DNA of 10,152 nucleotides. It comes from JBGSLN01 sp041740675 (GTDB taxonomy: Bacteria > Pseudomonadota > Gammaproteobacteria > JBGSLN01). The notes beneath the pieces were generated by a model. That model was not told where the DNA came from, searched no databases, and saw only the letters and a list, made by a program, of their open reading frames with translations. Shown here piece by piece: positions 1 to 7,136 of the stretch (positions are counted from its first letter, which is position 1; every line of letters starts with the position of its first letter). The stretch spans positions 1 to 10,152 of the forward strand of contig JBGSLN010000095.1 of the NCBI GenBank assembly GCA_041740675.1, given 5' to 3'. A program made the position numbers and the translations under genes.

Positions 1-1
1 A

Positions 2-216
2 ATATCCATTTTGCGGTTAGAGCTGTTTGCTCAATACATTCAACAGTATGACGAAGTGCTTAACGTGCAATTTGGTGATATTATTCTTCTCAATGAGAAA
101 AAATTGCTTTGTTAATTAACAAAGGCATTTTAGGTGAAGTCTTCTTTAATATTCATGCACCCAAGCATGTTAAGGTGACCCAATCACTGGTTACCAAACG
201 AAAAGAACCTGAATGA
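2..216 (+). pseudogene. CsrA-like remnant with frameshift, open at the window edge
   Basis: Two overlapping reading frames together give one CsrA-like sequence. The first frame runs to a TAA at 113-115 and encodes DEVLNVQFGDIILLNEK. The second, entered by a shift at the A-run near 98-103, encodes LLINKGILGEVFFNIHAPKHV and ends at TGA 214-216. The pattern G/D-E-V-L-x-V, then GDI, then V-x-F-x-I-x-APK-x-V-x-V matches the carbon storage regulator CsrA, a small homodimeric RNA-binding protein. The usual N-terminal MLILTR stretch is not recognisable, and the upstream residues (RLELFAQYIQQ) do not look like CsrA. Legionella-type genomes often carry extra CsrA paralogues on mobile islands, which fits the setting (established knowledge). 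The identification rests on a short match and is moderate at best. A sequencing indel at the A-run could also explain the shift. Confidence 0.42.
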
Positions 217-244
217 TTTTGAATTTTATGATGGAAATTGTAGT

Positions 245-1162
245 ATGTTAAAAAAACGATTAATGCTCAGTTTTTTGGTTTTCATGGGTTACACAACAGT
301 TGCTAATGCTTGGAGTTTCACGGGTCATGTACTCATCGCCCAAATTGCTTATGATAATTTAATACCCGCTGTCAAACAAAAAGCCAAGGCATTAGCTGAT
401 ATTATGTTTAACCAATTACCTAACGTCGAACAGGAAAAACTTAACCAAAAATATGCTTCAGCATCAACGTTTGCCAAAATTGCGATGCTGCCGGATGTTT
501 GGCGAAAATGGAAAGTAAAAACTATTTTTAATAAATTTGATGCGCCTTTACCAACTAATTTAATTTCTGATGCCAACCAATCCACTCAACCTTGGCATTA
601 TATTGCCGCTGCCTATCCAGCCAATAACAATTGCAGTACGATTCAACCTTATAATGTCGTATGGGCAATTAATACCCTCAAGACAGATTTATCGAATACC
701 AGAAATCCACAGGCTGAGGCGGTATTAATGACACTCGAAGAACATTATGTCGGAGATGTTAACCAGCCCTTACACACTTTCACTAATGTGAACCATGAGT
801 GCCAAAGTGATAAAGGGGGCAATGACTTTTGTTTGAGAATGAATAAAAAAGACCGATGCACTAAGAGCCTGCACAGTCTATGGGACAATGGTGTTGGTTT
901 TATTAAACCTAAAATGAACATTGCTGCAGCAGCTTATCAATTAGAGCAACGCTATCCGAAAACTGAATTTGCGTTACAACTGAATGATAATAATCCTATG
1001 GATTGGGCAAAACGAAGTTATGGTGACGCAGGGTTTATTGATAGTTTAGCGCAAGGTGAAAAACCAACACCTACTTACTATCGTCGGGGGCAACAATTAG
1101 CAACAACACAACTCGCCCTAGCCGGTTATCAATTAGCAGCCTTATTGAACCAAACATTGTAA
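245..1162 (+). CDS. Secreted S1/P1-type zinc nuclease
   Basis: This is a 305-residue S1/P1 nuclease, a family of tri-zinc phosphodiesterases that cut single-stranded nucleic acid to 5'-nucleotides and often also act as 3'-nucleotidases. Residues 1-22 form a Sec signal peptide (KKR, hydrophobic core, ANA cleavage site), so the mature protein should begin with Trp23, the N-terminal Trp that binds zinc in this family. All the other ligands expected from P1 nuclease are visible: His28 (TGH), Asp84 (LPDVW), His118 (PWHY), His167, Asp171 and His177 (EEHYVGDVNQPLH), and His210 and Asp214 (LHSLWDNG). The cysteines at 130, 186, 196 and 205 could form disulfides after export. The length is normal and the gene looks intact. 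The ATG at 245 has a weak GGA about 8 bases upstream. A role in scavenging nucleotides or phosphate outside the cytoplasm is likely. Direct involvement in infection would be inference. Confidence 0.93.
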   Translation: MLKKRLMLSFLVFMGYTTVANAWSFTGHVLIAQIAYDNLIPAVKQKAKALADIMFNQLPNVEQEKLNQKYASASTFAKIAMLPDVWRKWKVKTIFNKFDAPLPTNLISDANQSTQPWHYIAAAYPANNNCSTIQPYNVVWAINTLKTDLSNTRNPQAEAVLMTLEEHYVGDVNQPLHTFTNVNHECQSDKGGNDFCLRMNKKDRCTKSLHSLWDNGVGFIKPKMNIAAAAYQLEQRYPKTEFALQLNDNNPMDWAKRSYGDAGFIDSLAQGEKPTPTYYRRGQQLATTQLALAGYQLAALLNQTL

Positions 1163-1171
1163 TGATAAAAA

Positions 1172-1207
1172 ATAGCCTGGTTTTGAGACATTCATGATAC
1201 AGGCTAT
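1172..1207 (+). other. Inverted repeat after the nuclease gene
   Basis: ATAGCCTG (1172-1179) and CAGGCTAT (1200-1207) form a perfect 8-bp stem around a 20-base loop, nine bases after the stop codon. No T-tract follows, so this is not a standard intrinsic terminator. It may still act as an mRNA 3' structure. Confidence 0.35.
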
Positions 1208-1264
1208 ACAACTCATTTTGTACGTCGTTGGCAGCAGCACCAACAACCATGTATCGTTTATTGA

Positions 1265-1291
1265 ACGCGGATTACTTTAAGTAGTTCGCGT
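1265..1291 (+). other. Hairpin-forming repeat upstream of the lysine-rich gene
   Basis: Arms 1265-1277 (ACGCGGATTACTT) and 1279-1291 (AAGTAGTTCGCGT) can pair along their length, with two G-U wobbles in RNA. The realistic loop is formed by the innermost AT bases. It ends 68 bases before the start codon at 1360. It could be a 5'-UTR structure or a protein-binding palindrome. No run of T follows it. Confidence 0.4.
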
Positions 1292-1359
1292 CCTTAACAT
1301 AGGCATATGATTTAATGCATGATAAACTATCCATTAATTTATTATTTAAAGGCACTCAC

Positions 1360-1902
1360 ATGAAAAAAACAAACTTAAAAAAATCTGCAAAGCCTGTTAA
1401 AAAATCCCCAAGCAAAAAGGCGGCCATCAATCATTTACAACCGATTGATGATATTTTAGATTTTATTGAATTGAATGAAATAAAATTAAAAAATTTATTG
1501 GATGCGATTCCTGCCAAATTAGAAAAATTAGTGACCGCAGCGAAAGCAAAAGTAACTAAGTCCATTGAGCAACTTAAAAAATCAAATATCGCTCATAAAG
1601 CAGCGCTTTTGAAACACAAAGCTAAACCTAACCAGTTGACGCAAGCTGCCGTTAAGAAAGTTGAAAACGTAGTTTCAGACATTGCCAAGTCAGTTGAATC
1701 TGCTAAAGGCGAACATGCTGTATTGCAAACACAGTTGATGGCGTGTAAGGACATGAAAAAACATTTTTCTGCAGCGCATAAATCAAGTGTCAAAAAAAGT
1801 AGCGCAAAGAAATCGGCTCCAACTAAAAAACCAGCAGCAAAAAAACAAAACACAGTTTCATCAAAAAAACTTGCTGTTGTTCAAAAAGAAATAGCTGCGT
1901 AG
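1360..1902 (+). CDS. Lysine-rich, histone-H1-tail-like small protein of unknown function
   Basis: I place the start at ATG 1360 (180 residues) because AAAGG at 1348-1352 sits 7 bases upstream. An in-frame ATG at 1315 would add 15 residues with no ribosome binding site. The protein has three parts: a basic N-terminus (about residues 1-20), a helical, probably coiled-coil middle (about 25-130, including PIDDILDFIELNEIKLKNLL), and a Lys/Ala/Ser tail (about 130-165) with repeated KKS, AKK and KKPAAKK units. The tail resembles eukaryotic H1 and the bacterial Hc1/Hc2/AlgP type of low-complexity tail. It has no signal peptide and no membrane segment. DNA binding or nucleoid association is the simplest reading from composition. 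No catalytic motif is visible and I do not recognise an exact family. Similar tails arise by convergence, so homology should not be assumed. Confidence 0.8.
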   Translation: MKKTNLKKSAKPVKKSPSKKAAINHLQPIDDILDFIELNEIKLKNLLDAIPAKLEKLVTAAKAKVTKSIEQLKKSNIAHKAALLKHKAKPNQLTQAAVKKVENVVSDIAKSVESAKGEHAVLQTQLMACKDMKKHFSAAHKSSVKKSSAKKSAPTKKPAAKKQNTVSSKKLAVVQKEIAA

Positions 1903-1989
1903 TTTAAATGGTCAGAATCCATCAAGGATAAAGTTAAATTTTAAACATGCGCAGTTTAGTATCTAGGTTAAATATACTGTAGGAAAATA

Positions 1990-2958
1990 ATGACAACATA
2001 CAGCAATGGGGATGACAAAAGCGAAGGCATTGAAGAAGAAAACCATGATGTGCATAACCCTTTTGATTCCTTATTCAAAGTTTTCATGTCAGATGTTCAC
2101 AATGCCCGTGATTTCATGGCCATGCATTTGCCGCCGGATATTATCCAGCACATTGATTTGTCGAAATTATTGTTATGTCCACAAACCTTTGTTGACAATA
2201 AATTAAAGCATAAGCATATTGATGTACTGTACCAAACCACTTTTGACGACAAAATAGGTTATGTATATTTGCTTACGGAACAGCAGACCGAAGCTGACAA
2301 AGACATGCCTTTCCGGATTATGCAATATGTGTTGCGTATCATCGAGCATCACAAGAAACAATTCAATACCGACATCTTTCCTGTTATCTATCCTTTGGTT
2401 TTTTACGTGGGTAAAGCCCCTTATCGCTATTCCACTGATTTTTATGATGGTTTTGGTGATAACAAAGAATTGGCTAAATCCATTCTGACCCATCCATTTC
2501 GGGTTGCGCATGTGGTAGGCGCTACCCAAGAAGAACTACACCAGCACCCTTTGGCAGGCACTTTGTCTATGGTTTATCAATTGGCTTTTGCACGAGACAT
2601 TACTAACAAGTTGATAGCATTACAGCCCCAATTTTTATACATTGATATGCATGTAGGTTCAAATCTAATCCTAGCTATGCTAAAATTCATATTAAGCAGA
2701 GCCGAATACGGCAATGCAAACCGAATTATTGAAACTGTCGCACAGATGGTGACGAAAACGACTGGAGATGCAGTGATGACACTTTCACAACAATTAAAGC
2801 AAGAAGGTATACAACAAGGTATTCAGCAAGAAAAGCTCATGATTGCAAAATCAATGTTACTCGATAAAATGCCCATAGAAACCATTAGTAAATATACAAC
2901 GCTTACTGTTGACGAAATCAACAAACTAAAGAAAGAACTCAAACCTACAACGCACTAA
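1990..2958 (+). CDS. Rpn/YhgA-family recombination-promoting nuclease (putative transposase family)
   Basis: This 322-residue protein belongs to the Rpn (YhgA-like, Transposase_31) family of PD-(D/E)xK nucleases, which in E. coli cut DNA and promote RecA-independent recombination. The N-terminus carries the family signature: NPFDSLFKVFMSD (23-35), ARDFMAMHLP (39-48), then Asp78 in HIDVLY and Glu97-x-Gln99 in LLTEQQT, followed by KDMPFRIMQYV (104-114). Asp78 and Glu97 are the expected metal-binding acids, and Gln99 takes the place of the usual Lys. The C-terminus has the typical GIQQGIQQ repeat and a helical tail (KSMLLDKMPIETISKYTTLTVDEINKL). AGGA at 1981-1984 lies 5 bases before the ATG. The length is normal and there is no lesion. 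These genes are common in IS-rich genomes. Their cellular role is debated: horizontal recombination, or defence in some subgroups. Despite the name they are not IS transposases with terminal repeats. Confidence 0.9.
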   Translation: MTTYSNGDDKSEGIEEENHDVHNPFDSLFKVFMSDVHNARDFMAMHLPPDIIQHIDLSKLLLCPQTFVDNKLKHKHIDVLYQTTFDDKIGYVYLLTEQQTEADKDMPFRIMQYVLRIIEHHKKQFNTDIFPVIYPLVFYVGKAPYRYSTDFYDGFGDNKELAKSILTHPFRVAHVVGATQEELHQHPLAGTLSMVYQLAFARDITNKLIALQPQFLYIDMHVGSNLILAMLKFILSRAEYGNANRIIETVAQMVTKTTGDAVMTLSQQLKQEGIQQGIQQEKLMIAKSMLLDKMPIETISKYTTLTVDEINKLKKELKPTTH

Positions 2959-2997
2959 AAATAAATTTTTGTTTTAGTATCAAATAGAAAATATGTG

Positions 2998-3024
2998 TGG
3001 CAGATTCAACTGTGAAGTGCAATA
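2998..3024. repeat. Possible solo terminal repeat of an IS30-family element
   Basis: The stretch GTGGCAGATTCAACTGTGAA followed by GTGCAA resembles, from memory, the ends of IS30-family elements (GATTCAACTGTGAAGTGCAAC type). No IS30 transposase lies next to it, so if the match is real this is a relic end. Alternatively it is an end of the adjacent IS4/IS701-type element: its GCAGATTCA partly matches GCAGATCA on the other strand near 7480-7490. Confidence 0.3.
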
Positions 3025-3042
3025 TAATATAAATAACTCACC

Positions 3043-3858
3043 TTACGCAGCGCCAGACAAGAGGCGTAGTTCTTTAAGCATAATTTGATTGGCCTTCAAT
3101 AGTAATTTGTATTTAATAGCGAAATGGTTCATGGATATTTTTACCTTAAGCAATTCCAGTTTACAAAATGCAATAAATGCAGCAAAGAGATGATTACATT
3201 GAGTCCGAACAGTTTTAGTTGGAGACTTAGATAAGCTGGCATTTTGTTTGATAGATTTATGAAACTCTTCAATTCCCCACCATTTTTGGTAGACTTCTTA
3301 GGTGCGGTCAGCATCAATGGATAAATCATTGGTCGCTAGATCTTTAAGATAGACGGTGTTGCTATCACCGTCCTTCCAGTCCAGTGAATTGGCCTGTTGA
3401 AAATGACCGCATTTGGCGCCTTCAAGTGTCATCGCAATACAACGATTTGACTCAATGCCAAAAATAAAGAATTTTTTCAATTTTTCCTGGATAAATACCA
3501 TATTGGCCTTCGAACCAAACCAATTATCTGCAAGCACGTAATCAAATAACACCTGATTATTAATGGCCGGCTGGATCAGGCTGCGAAATAAATCATTTTT
3601 GCTAACGCTTGCTTTTCTTTTTTGCTTTTGCGTCTGTAAATCGGAATAGAGCAAATCTTTTGTTACAGTTTCGTACCCAATAGGCAAAGCAATATCACCG
3701 TAACGCACCAAACAGGAAAGCAAGTTAATGCCTTTGACATGCCGATGTTTTGCATGCGAATAATGCCAACAATTAACAGCATTTTCATCGGTGTAGTTTT
3801 TTTCTGAGATAGTGTCATCTAGCAATAACACACCGCCTGTTGATTGCTGATAATGGCG
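3043..3858 (-). pseudogene. IS4/IS701-type DDE transposase, 5'-truncated and split by a stop codon
   Basis: The minus strand reads continuously from about 3858 to a TAA at 3043-3045, with one internal TAA at 3298-3300 in the same frame. Before the stop the protein has QQSTGGVLLLDDTISEKNY (first Asp), GINLLSCLVRYGDIALPIGYE, and FDYVLADNWFGSKANM (second Asp). After it comes EVYQKWWGIEEFHKSIKQN, which holds the third catalytic acid, a Glu, and SKSPTKT. The product ending at 3298 would therefore lack the catalytic Glu and the C-terminal ~85 residues. The N-terminal third is missing: family homology stops around 3853-3870, where an IS630-type gene begins on the other strand. The missing N-terminus may be the fragment at 7300-7417. 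The family name is assigned from motif memory; the DDE transposase nature itself is clear. Confidence 0.85.
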
Positions 3859-3859
3859 T

Positions 3860-4750
3860 ACGTGTTGTGAAGGTACGCAAGAAGAGATCGCTAATTATTT
3901 TCAAATTAGTATAAGCACATTTAAACGTTGGTTAAAAAGAAACGTGACTGGGGACTCTTAGAACCAATCGTCCCAGGGAAAGGCCGGCCAAAAACATTAG
4001 ATAATCTTCATCTTGAGATGATACAACGATTAGTGAAAGAAAATCCAAGTATTACTTTAGGCGAACTATCAGAACAAATAAATAAAAAATATCAAATTAC
4101 AGCAGGCCGTTCTGTATTAGGCAGGGCTTTACAATGACTTAATTTACGATATAAAAAATTAAGCTTGCGATCTATTGAAAAAGATACACCTGAAGTCAAA
4201 AAAAAAAGAATTGTACTTATCAGAGATAAGTAATATCGCTGTAAAAGACCTTATTTTCATTGATGAATCAGGGGCTAATTTACAAATGGCCCCTCGTTAT
4301 GGAAGAGCTTATGGAAGAGAAAGGGCTGTCATTTCAGCTCCCTATCAACGTGGAAATCTAATTACGGTGCTAGGTGCTATAAGCATTCATAGAGTAGAGA
4401 CTGCTATGTATGGCCAGTGGGCAGCTAATAGCGAAATCTTCACCCATTTTATAGAAAAAAATTTGTTACCAATATTAAAACCAGAACACGTAATTGTTAT
4501 GGACAATGTCAGTTTTCACAAGTCAGAGAAAATCAGTGAGCTCATAGGCCCAGTTGGAGCAAAAGTGATATATCTTCCGCCTTATCATCCAGAGCTTAAT
4601 CCGATTGAAGAAATGTGGTCAAAAATAAAAAGCATACTACGAAAATTGGCAGCAAGAGATTTACGAACTTTTAAACAAGCGATCAAAAAAGCGTTTTACA
4701 GCATATCACAATCAGATTTATTAGGTTGGTTCAAACATGCCGGATACTAG
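3860..4750 (+). pseudogene. IS630-family DD34E transposase with three lesions
   Basis: Three frames join to give one IS630-type transposase. The first (about 3869-3938) is the helix-turn-helix part, EGTQEEIANYFQISISTFKRW. A one-base loss in the A5 run at 3934-3938 moves it to WGLLEPIVPGKGRPKTLDN and onward. A TGA at 4135-4137 (probably from CGA) interrupts this frame before LNLRYKKLSL. A second shift in the A10 run at 4198-4207 leads into the catalytic domain, which is open from 4175. That domain keeps FIDESGANL (Asp codon at 4262), VIVMDNVSFHKS (Asp codon at 4502) and PPYHPELNPIEEMW. The spacing between the second Asp and the first Glu is 34 residues, the DD34E hallmark of IS630/Tc1-mariner enzymes. 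The extreme N-terminus is cut off at the junction with the neighbouring transposase. Some IS630 elements use programmed frameshifting at A-runs, but the stop codon makes decay more likely. Confidence 0.88.
4135..4207 (+). other. In-frame TGA and A10 slippery run inside the IS630 gene
   Basis: TGA at 4135-4137 stops the middle frame. The ten-A run at 4198-4207 then separates it from the catalytic frame. Runs of this length are prone to indels and to RNA polymerase slippage. Loss of one A would fuse VKKK directly to ELYLSEISN. Confidence 0.7.
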
Positions 4751-4966
4751 ATCAATATTTTTGGGAAGCGCTGTAAGAAGGACTAAAACTTTCTTTTCTG
4801 AATTGGCTTTTAATGTATTTTACCTTATCAATATGGAAATTTGGAAGTGTTGTTATTAAATTATCGGCTCGAATTCTATCCAGCTATAAATTTACATCTT
4901 GTAATATTAATCTTATAGCATTATAAAGTAGCTTCCATTGATACATATAGAATTAAGGTCATAGGG
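4751..4966. other. AT-rich spacer between the IS630 remnant and the OLD-like gene
   Basis: I see no gene in these 216 bases. The first part (to about 4790) is probably the right end of the IS630 element. The remainder should hold the promoter of the OLD-like gene, but no -35/-10 pair stands out enough to place it. Confidence 0.4.
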
Positions 4967-5854
4967 ATGAAGGTTCGACATATAAGCATTGAAAGATTCA
5001 GGGGCATTCAAAAACTAGATTGGAACATTAATGGCGATTTTATCTGTTTAATAGGCTCAGGAGATTCGACAAAATTAACTATTCTTGATGCAATTGAATT
5101 GACACTCTATCCATACTGGAACGTTGGTTTTGATGACACTGATTTTTACAATGCAGACATATCTGAACCTATAAAGATTACTGTCAGTATTGGCGGCAAT
5201 TTACCTCAAAATTTTTTAAGCGATGCAAAATATGGCCTTCATGCACGTTATTGGAAAGAGAATCAAATTTCTGAAGAACCCTCTGATGATGAGGAGCCTG
5301 TTCTTTCAATACAACTAGTCGTTGATTCAACCTTGGATCCCACTTGGACTGTAATAAATGAAAGAATACCAGAAGGAAAAAAAATATCGTGGAAAGATCG
5401 AGAGAAGATTAAAACAACCCGCTTAGGCACTATGGTAGATCAACACCTAAGCTGTAGCAAGGGTTCTGTTCTTCTTCAGCTTATACTTAAAAATAAGGAA
5501 GTTAAAAGCGTGCTTACAGAAATATCAAGAGAGGCTCGAAAAGCTCTTGATTCTGAAAAACAGCTACCAAATTTGCATGATACAGTTACAAAAGTAGAAA
5601 ATTTAGGTAGAAAAATTGGTGTTACTAAAACAAATAAATATCTGGCTAAAATTGATTCACAAAAAATTAACATGCATGCTGGCTATGTCGCTTTACATGA
5701 TGGAGAGATCCCTCTGAGAAGAAGGGGATTAGGTATCCGTCGGTTATTAGCAGCAATACTTCAGAATGAAACAAAATTGGATAATGGTATTGCATTAATT
5801 GATGAAATAAAACATGGTTTAGAACCTTATCGGTGGTGTGGGAATGCGAGATGA
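4967..5854 (+). CDS. OLD-like ABC-type ATPase, truncated after Walker B
   Basis: The 295-residue product is the N-terminal ATPase half of an overcoming-lysogenization-defect (OLD)-like nuclease, a group in which an SMC/ABC-type ATPase is normally followed by a TOPRIM nuclease domain. It starts with the usual KVRHISIERFRGIQ strand. An unusual Walker A follows at 30-38, GSGDSTKLT, in place of GxNGSGKST. An ABC-signature-like segment RRRGLGIRRLLAA lies at 251-263, and Walker B with its catalytic acid pair is ALIDEIKHGLEP (Asp279, Glu280). The protein then ends within eight residues (YRWCGNAR), so the TOPRIM nuclease part is absent. OLD relatives act in phage defence, but without the nuclease half this copy is probably inactive or works only as a separate ATPase. 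AAGG at 4955-4958 is 8 bases before the ATG. It lies between IS remnants, so a deletion or recombination end is likely. Confidence 0.8.
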   Translation: MKVRHISIERFRGIQKLDWNINGDFICLIGSGDSTKLTILDAIELTLYPYWNVGFDDTDFYNADISEPIKITVSIGGNLPQNFLSDAKYGLHARYWKENQISEEPSDDEEPVLSIQLVVDSTLDPTWTVINERIPEGKKISWKDREKIKTTRLGTMVDQHLSCSKGSVLLQLILKNKEVKSVLTEISREARKALDSEKQLPNLHDTVTKVENLGRKIGVTKTNKYLAKIDSQKINMHAGYVALHDGEIPLRRRGLGIRRLLAAILQNETKLDNGIALIDEIKHGLEPYRWCGNAR

Positions 5855-5937
5855 AGAACCTAGAAAGTTTAAAATCAAAACTTTTTAATTTCGTTGGCTA
5901 GTTATGTATATAACACCCAAAATTTTATACAAAAATT

Positions 5938-6702
5938 ATGAATAAGCAAGCGTTATTAAGGTGCATGAAAACTGCTCCCGAAAATTCAATTAGAGTTATC
6001 TGTTTTCCTTATGCGGGTGGTGCCGCCAGTATTTTTAACTCATGGTTAAATTTTTTGCCAGATTGTGTCGAGTTAATAGTTGCACAATTGCCAGGACGTG
6101 ATGATCTTTATGCGATGCCATTTGCTACTAATTTTGATTCTCTAGTTAAATTATTGTGTGATGAAATATTTATTCTACCAGAAAAAACTGATATCGTTTT
6201 TGGACATAGCTTAGGGGCACTAATTGGATTGGAAGTTGCTAGGGAGTTGCGGCGTCGAAACCATCGAAATATAAAACATTTAATTTTGTCCGCTGCTAAT
6301 CCTCCGCATCTTGAGACATCATTCGAAGATAAAATTAATTTATCTAATTACGAATTCTTAAAATATATGAAAACTCTAGGAGGAATACCCAATGAGGCCT
6401 TACTTAATCAAGAATTGATTGACATCGCGTTGCCGCGTTTGCGAGCAGATTTTACATTAGGTGATACGTATGAATATTATCAAGAACGTCCTTTAGATTG
6501 CTATTTTACGGTATTAGGGGGAAAAGATGATGTTGCGGTCAATGCAGCCACTTTGAAGGAGTGGGAATTCTATAGCAGCAAAAAAGTTGACTTGCATATA
6601 TTTCAAGGAGACCATTTTTATATTCAACAGCATCAAAAGGCATTTTATGCAATTTTAATTGATATAATTACAAGGCATAAAACAGCTGTTGATAGTCTAT
6701 AA
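5938..6702 (+). CDS. Type II thioesterase (GrsT-like alpha/beta hydrolase)
   Basis: This 254-residue protein is a type II thioesterase, the free-standing editing enzyme that removes wrong or stalled acyl groups from the phosphopantetheine arms of non-ribosomal peptide and polyketide synthases. Family motifs are all present: ICFPYAGGAASIFNSW (21-36), VAQLPGRDD (48-56, oxyanion-side loop), the nucleophile elbow FGHSLGAL with Ser91, the Asp197/Asp198 pair in LGGKDDVAV, and His226 in GDHFY. Length is normal and the frame is open. No synthase gene is visible on either side, so its carrier-protein partner must lie elsewhere or be lost. The ATG at 5938 has no clear ribosome binding site. The next ATG at 5965 has AAGG only 3 bases upstream, so the start is uncertain by nine residues. 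The gene starts 83 bases after the truncated OLD-like gene and overlaps the tail of a decayed gene on the opposite strand by a few bases. Confidence 0.92.
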   Translation: MNKQALLRCMKTAPENSIRVICFPYAGGAASIFNSWLNFLPDCVELIVAQLPGRDDLYAMPFATNFDSLVKLLCDEIFILPEKTDIVFGHSLGALIGLEVARELRRRNHRNIKHLILSAANPPHLETSFEDKINLSNYEFLKYMKTLGGIPNEALLNQELIDIALPRLRADFTLGDTYEYYQERPLDCYFTVLGGKDDVAVNAATLKEWEFYSSKKVDLHIFQGDHFYIQQHQKAFYAILIDIITRHKTAVDSL

Positions 6703-7126
6703 ATTGAGTTTTAACTTTATAAGTCCATCTGGTATCTTGGGTTCAAACCATGTTGTATTGAGCGGAAATATTGCTTGTTTTGAATAGATCTCTTCAATTA
6801 ACAATCGCCAGAAACCCACCTAAGCATCATAAGTTCCGCTATCTACTTTACTGATTATGTCCTCAATGAAAGAATCTAGCATCGGCAGGGTATTTTTCAA
6901 AAAAAGCAGGATAATAATACATTATTATAGCTTTTTAACTTAATTTGGTCATCATTTTAAAAATTAGCTAAAAAATGGGCATTAAATTTTTTTTATGGCT
7001 GCGATTCTATGATGCCCATCAGCAACAAAAATAGCAGCTAATCTCATTATAAAAAGAGCCGAATTGATTAATGTTGTTAGTTTCGTTTACTGACCATACG
7101 TAATGCTGTTGGTTGTTTATAAAGAT
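6697..7126 (-). pseudogene. Decayed DUF1015-family gene
   Basis: Minus-strand fragments in different frames form parts of a DUF1015 protein, a widespread family of unknown function with an ADGHHR motif. From 7126 to about 7040 the frame encodes NQQHYVWSVNETNNINQFG and then SFYNEI. After a one-base shift, 7038 to about 6990 encodes AIFVADGHHRIAAIKK, the hallmark motif. A third frame (6697-6921) encodes FLKNTLPMLDSFIEDII, a TAG at 6820-6822, and then PLNTTWFEPKIPDGLIKLKL. This last segment corresponds to the usual C-terminal K/N-S/T-T-x-x-x-P-K-x-x-x-G-L pattern. Intact members are around 400 residues; only about 140 codons remain, so there is an internal deletion as well as frameshifts. The family match comes from motif memory. 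Loss of function is certain, since no frame stays open. Confidence 0.62.
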
Positions 7127-7136
7127 GTTATAGCAT

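Noticed and set aside
349..585. Minus-strand 78-codon frame opposite the S1/P1 nuclease gene
   Set aside because: It lies fully inside a clear gene with all catalytic residues and has no family motif or ribosome binding site.
1172..1207. Intrinsic terminator after the nuclease gene
   Set aside because: The stem is perfect but the loop is 20 bases and no T-run follows, so it is listed only as an inverted repeat.
1593..1853. Minus-strand 86-codon frame inside the lysine-rich gene
   Set aside because: The Phe/Leu/Cys-rich product is the antisense shadow of AAA/AAG and GCA/GCT codons.
2203..2529. Minus- and plus-strand alternative frames inside the Rpn gene
   Set aside because: They overlap the well-supported nuclease frame and show no motif of their own.
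4967..6702. A two-gene defence system made of the OLD-like ATPase and the thioesterase
   Set aside because: The ATPase lacks its nuclease domain, and the thioesterase has the full motif set of synthase-editing enzymes. Adjacency among IS debris is weak evidence.
6900..6925. Repeat unit or CRISPR-like array in the AT-rich region (ATAATAATAC, ATTATTATAG)
   Set aside because: It is a simple AT-rich palindromic patch; no regularly spaced repeats exist anywhere in the window.
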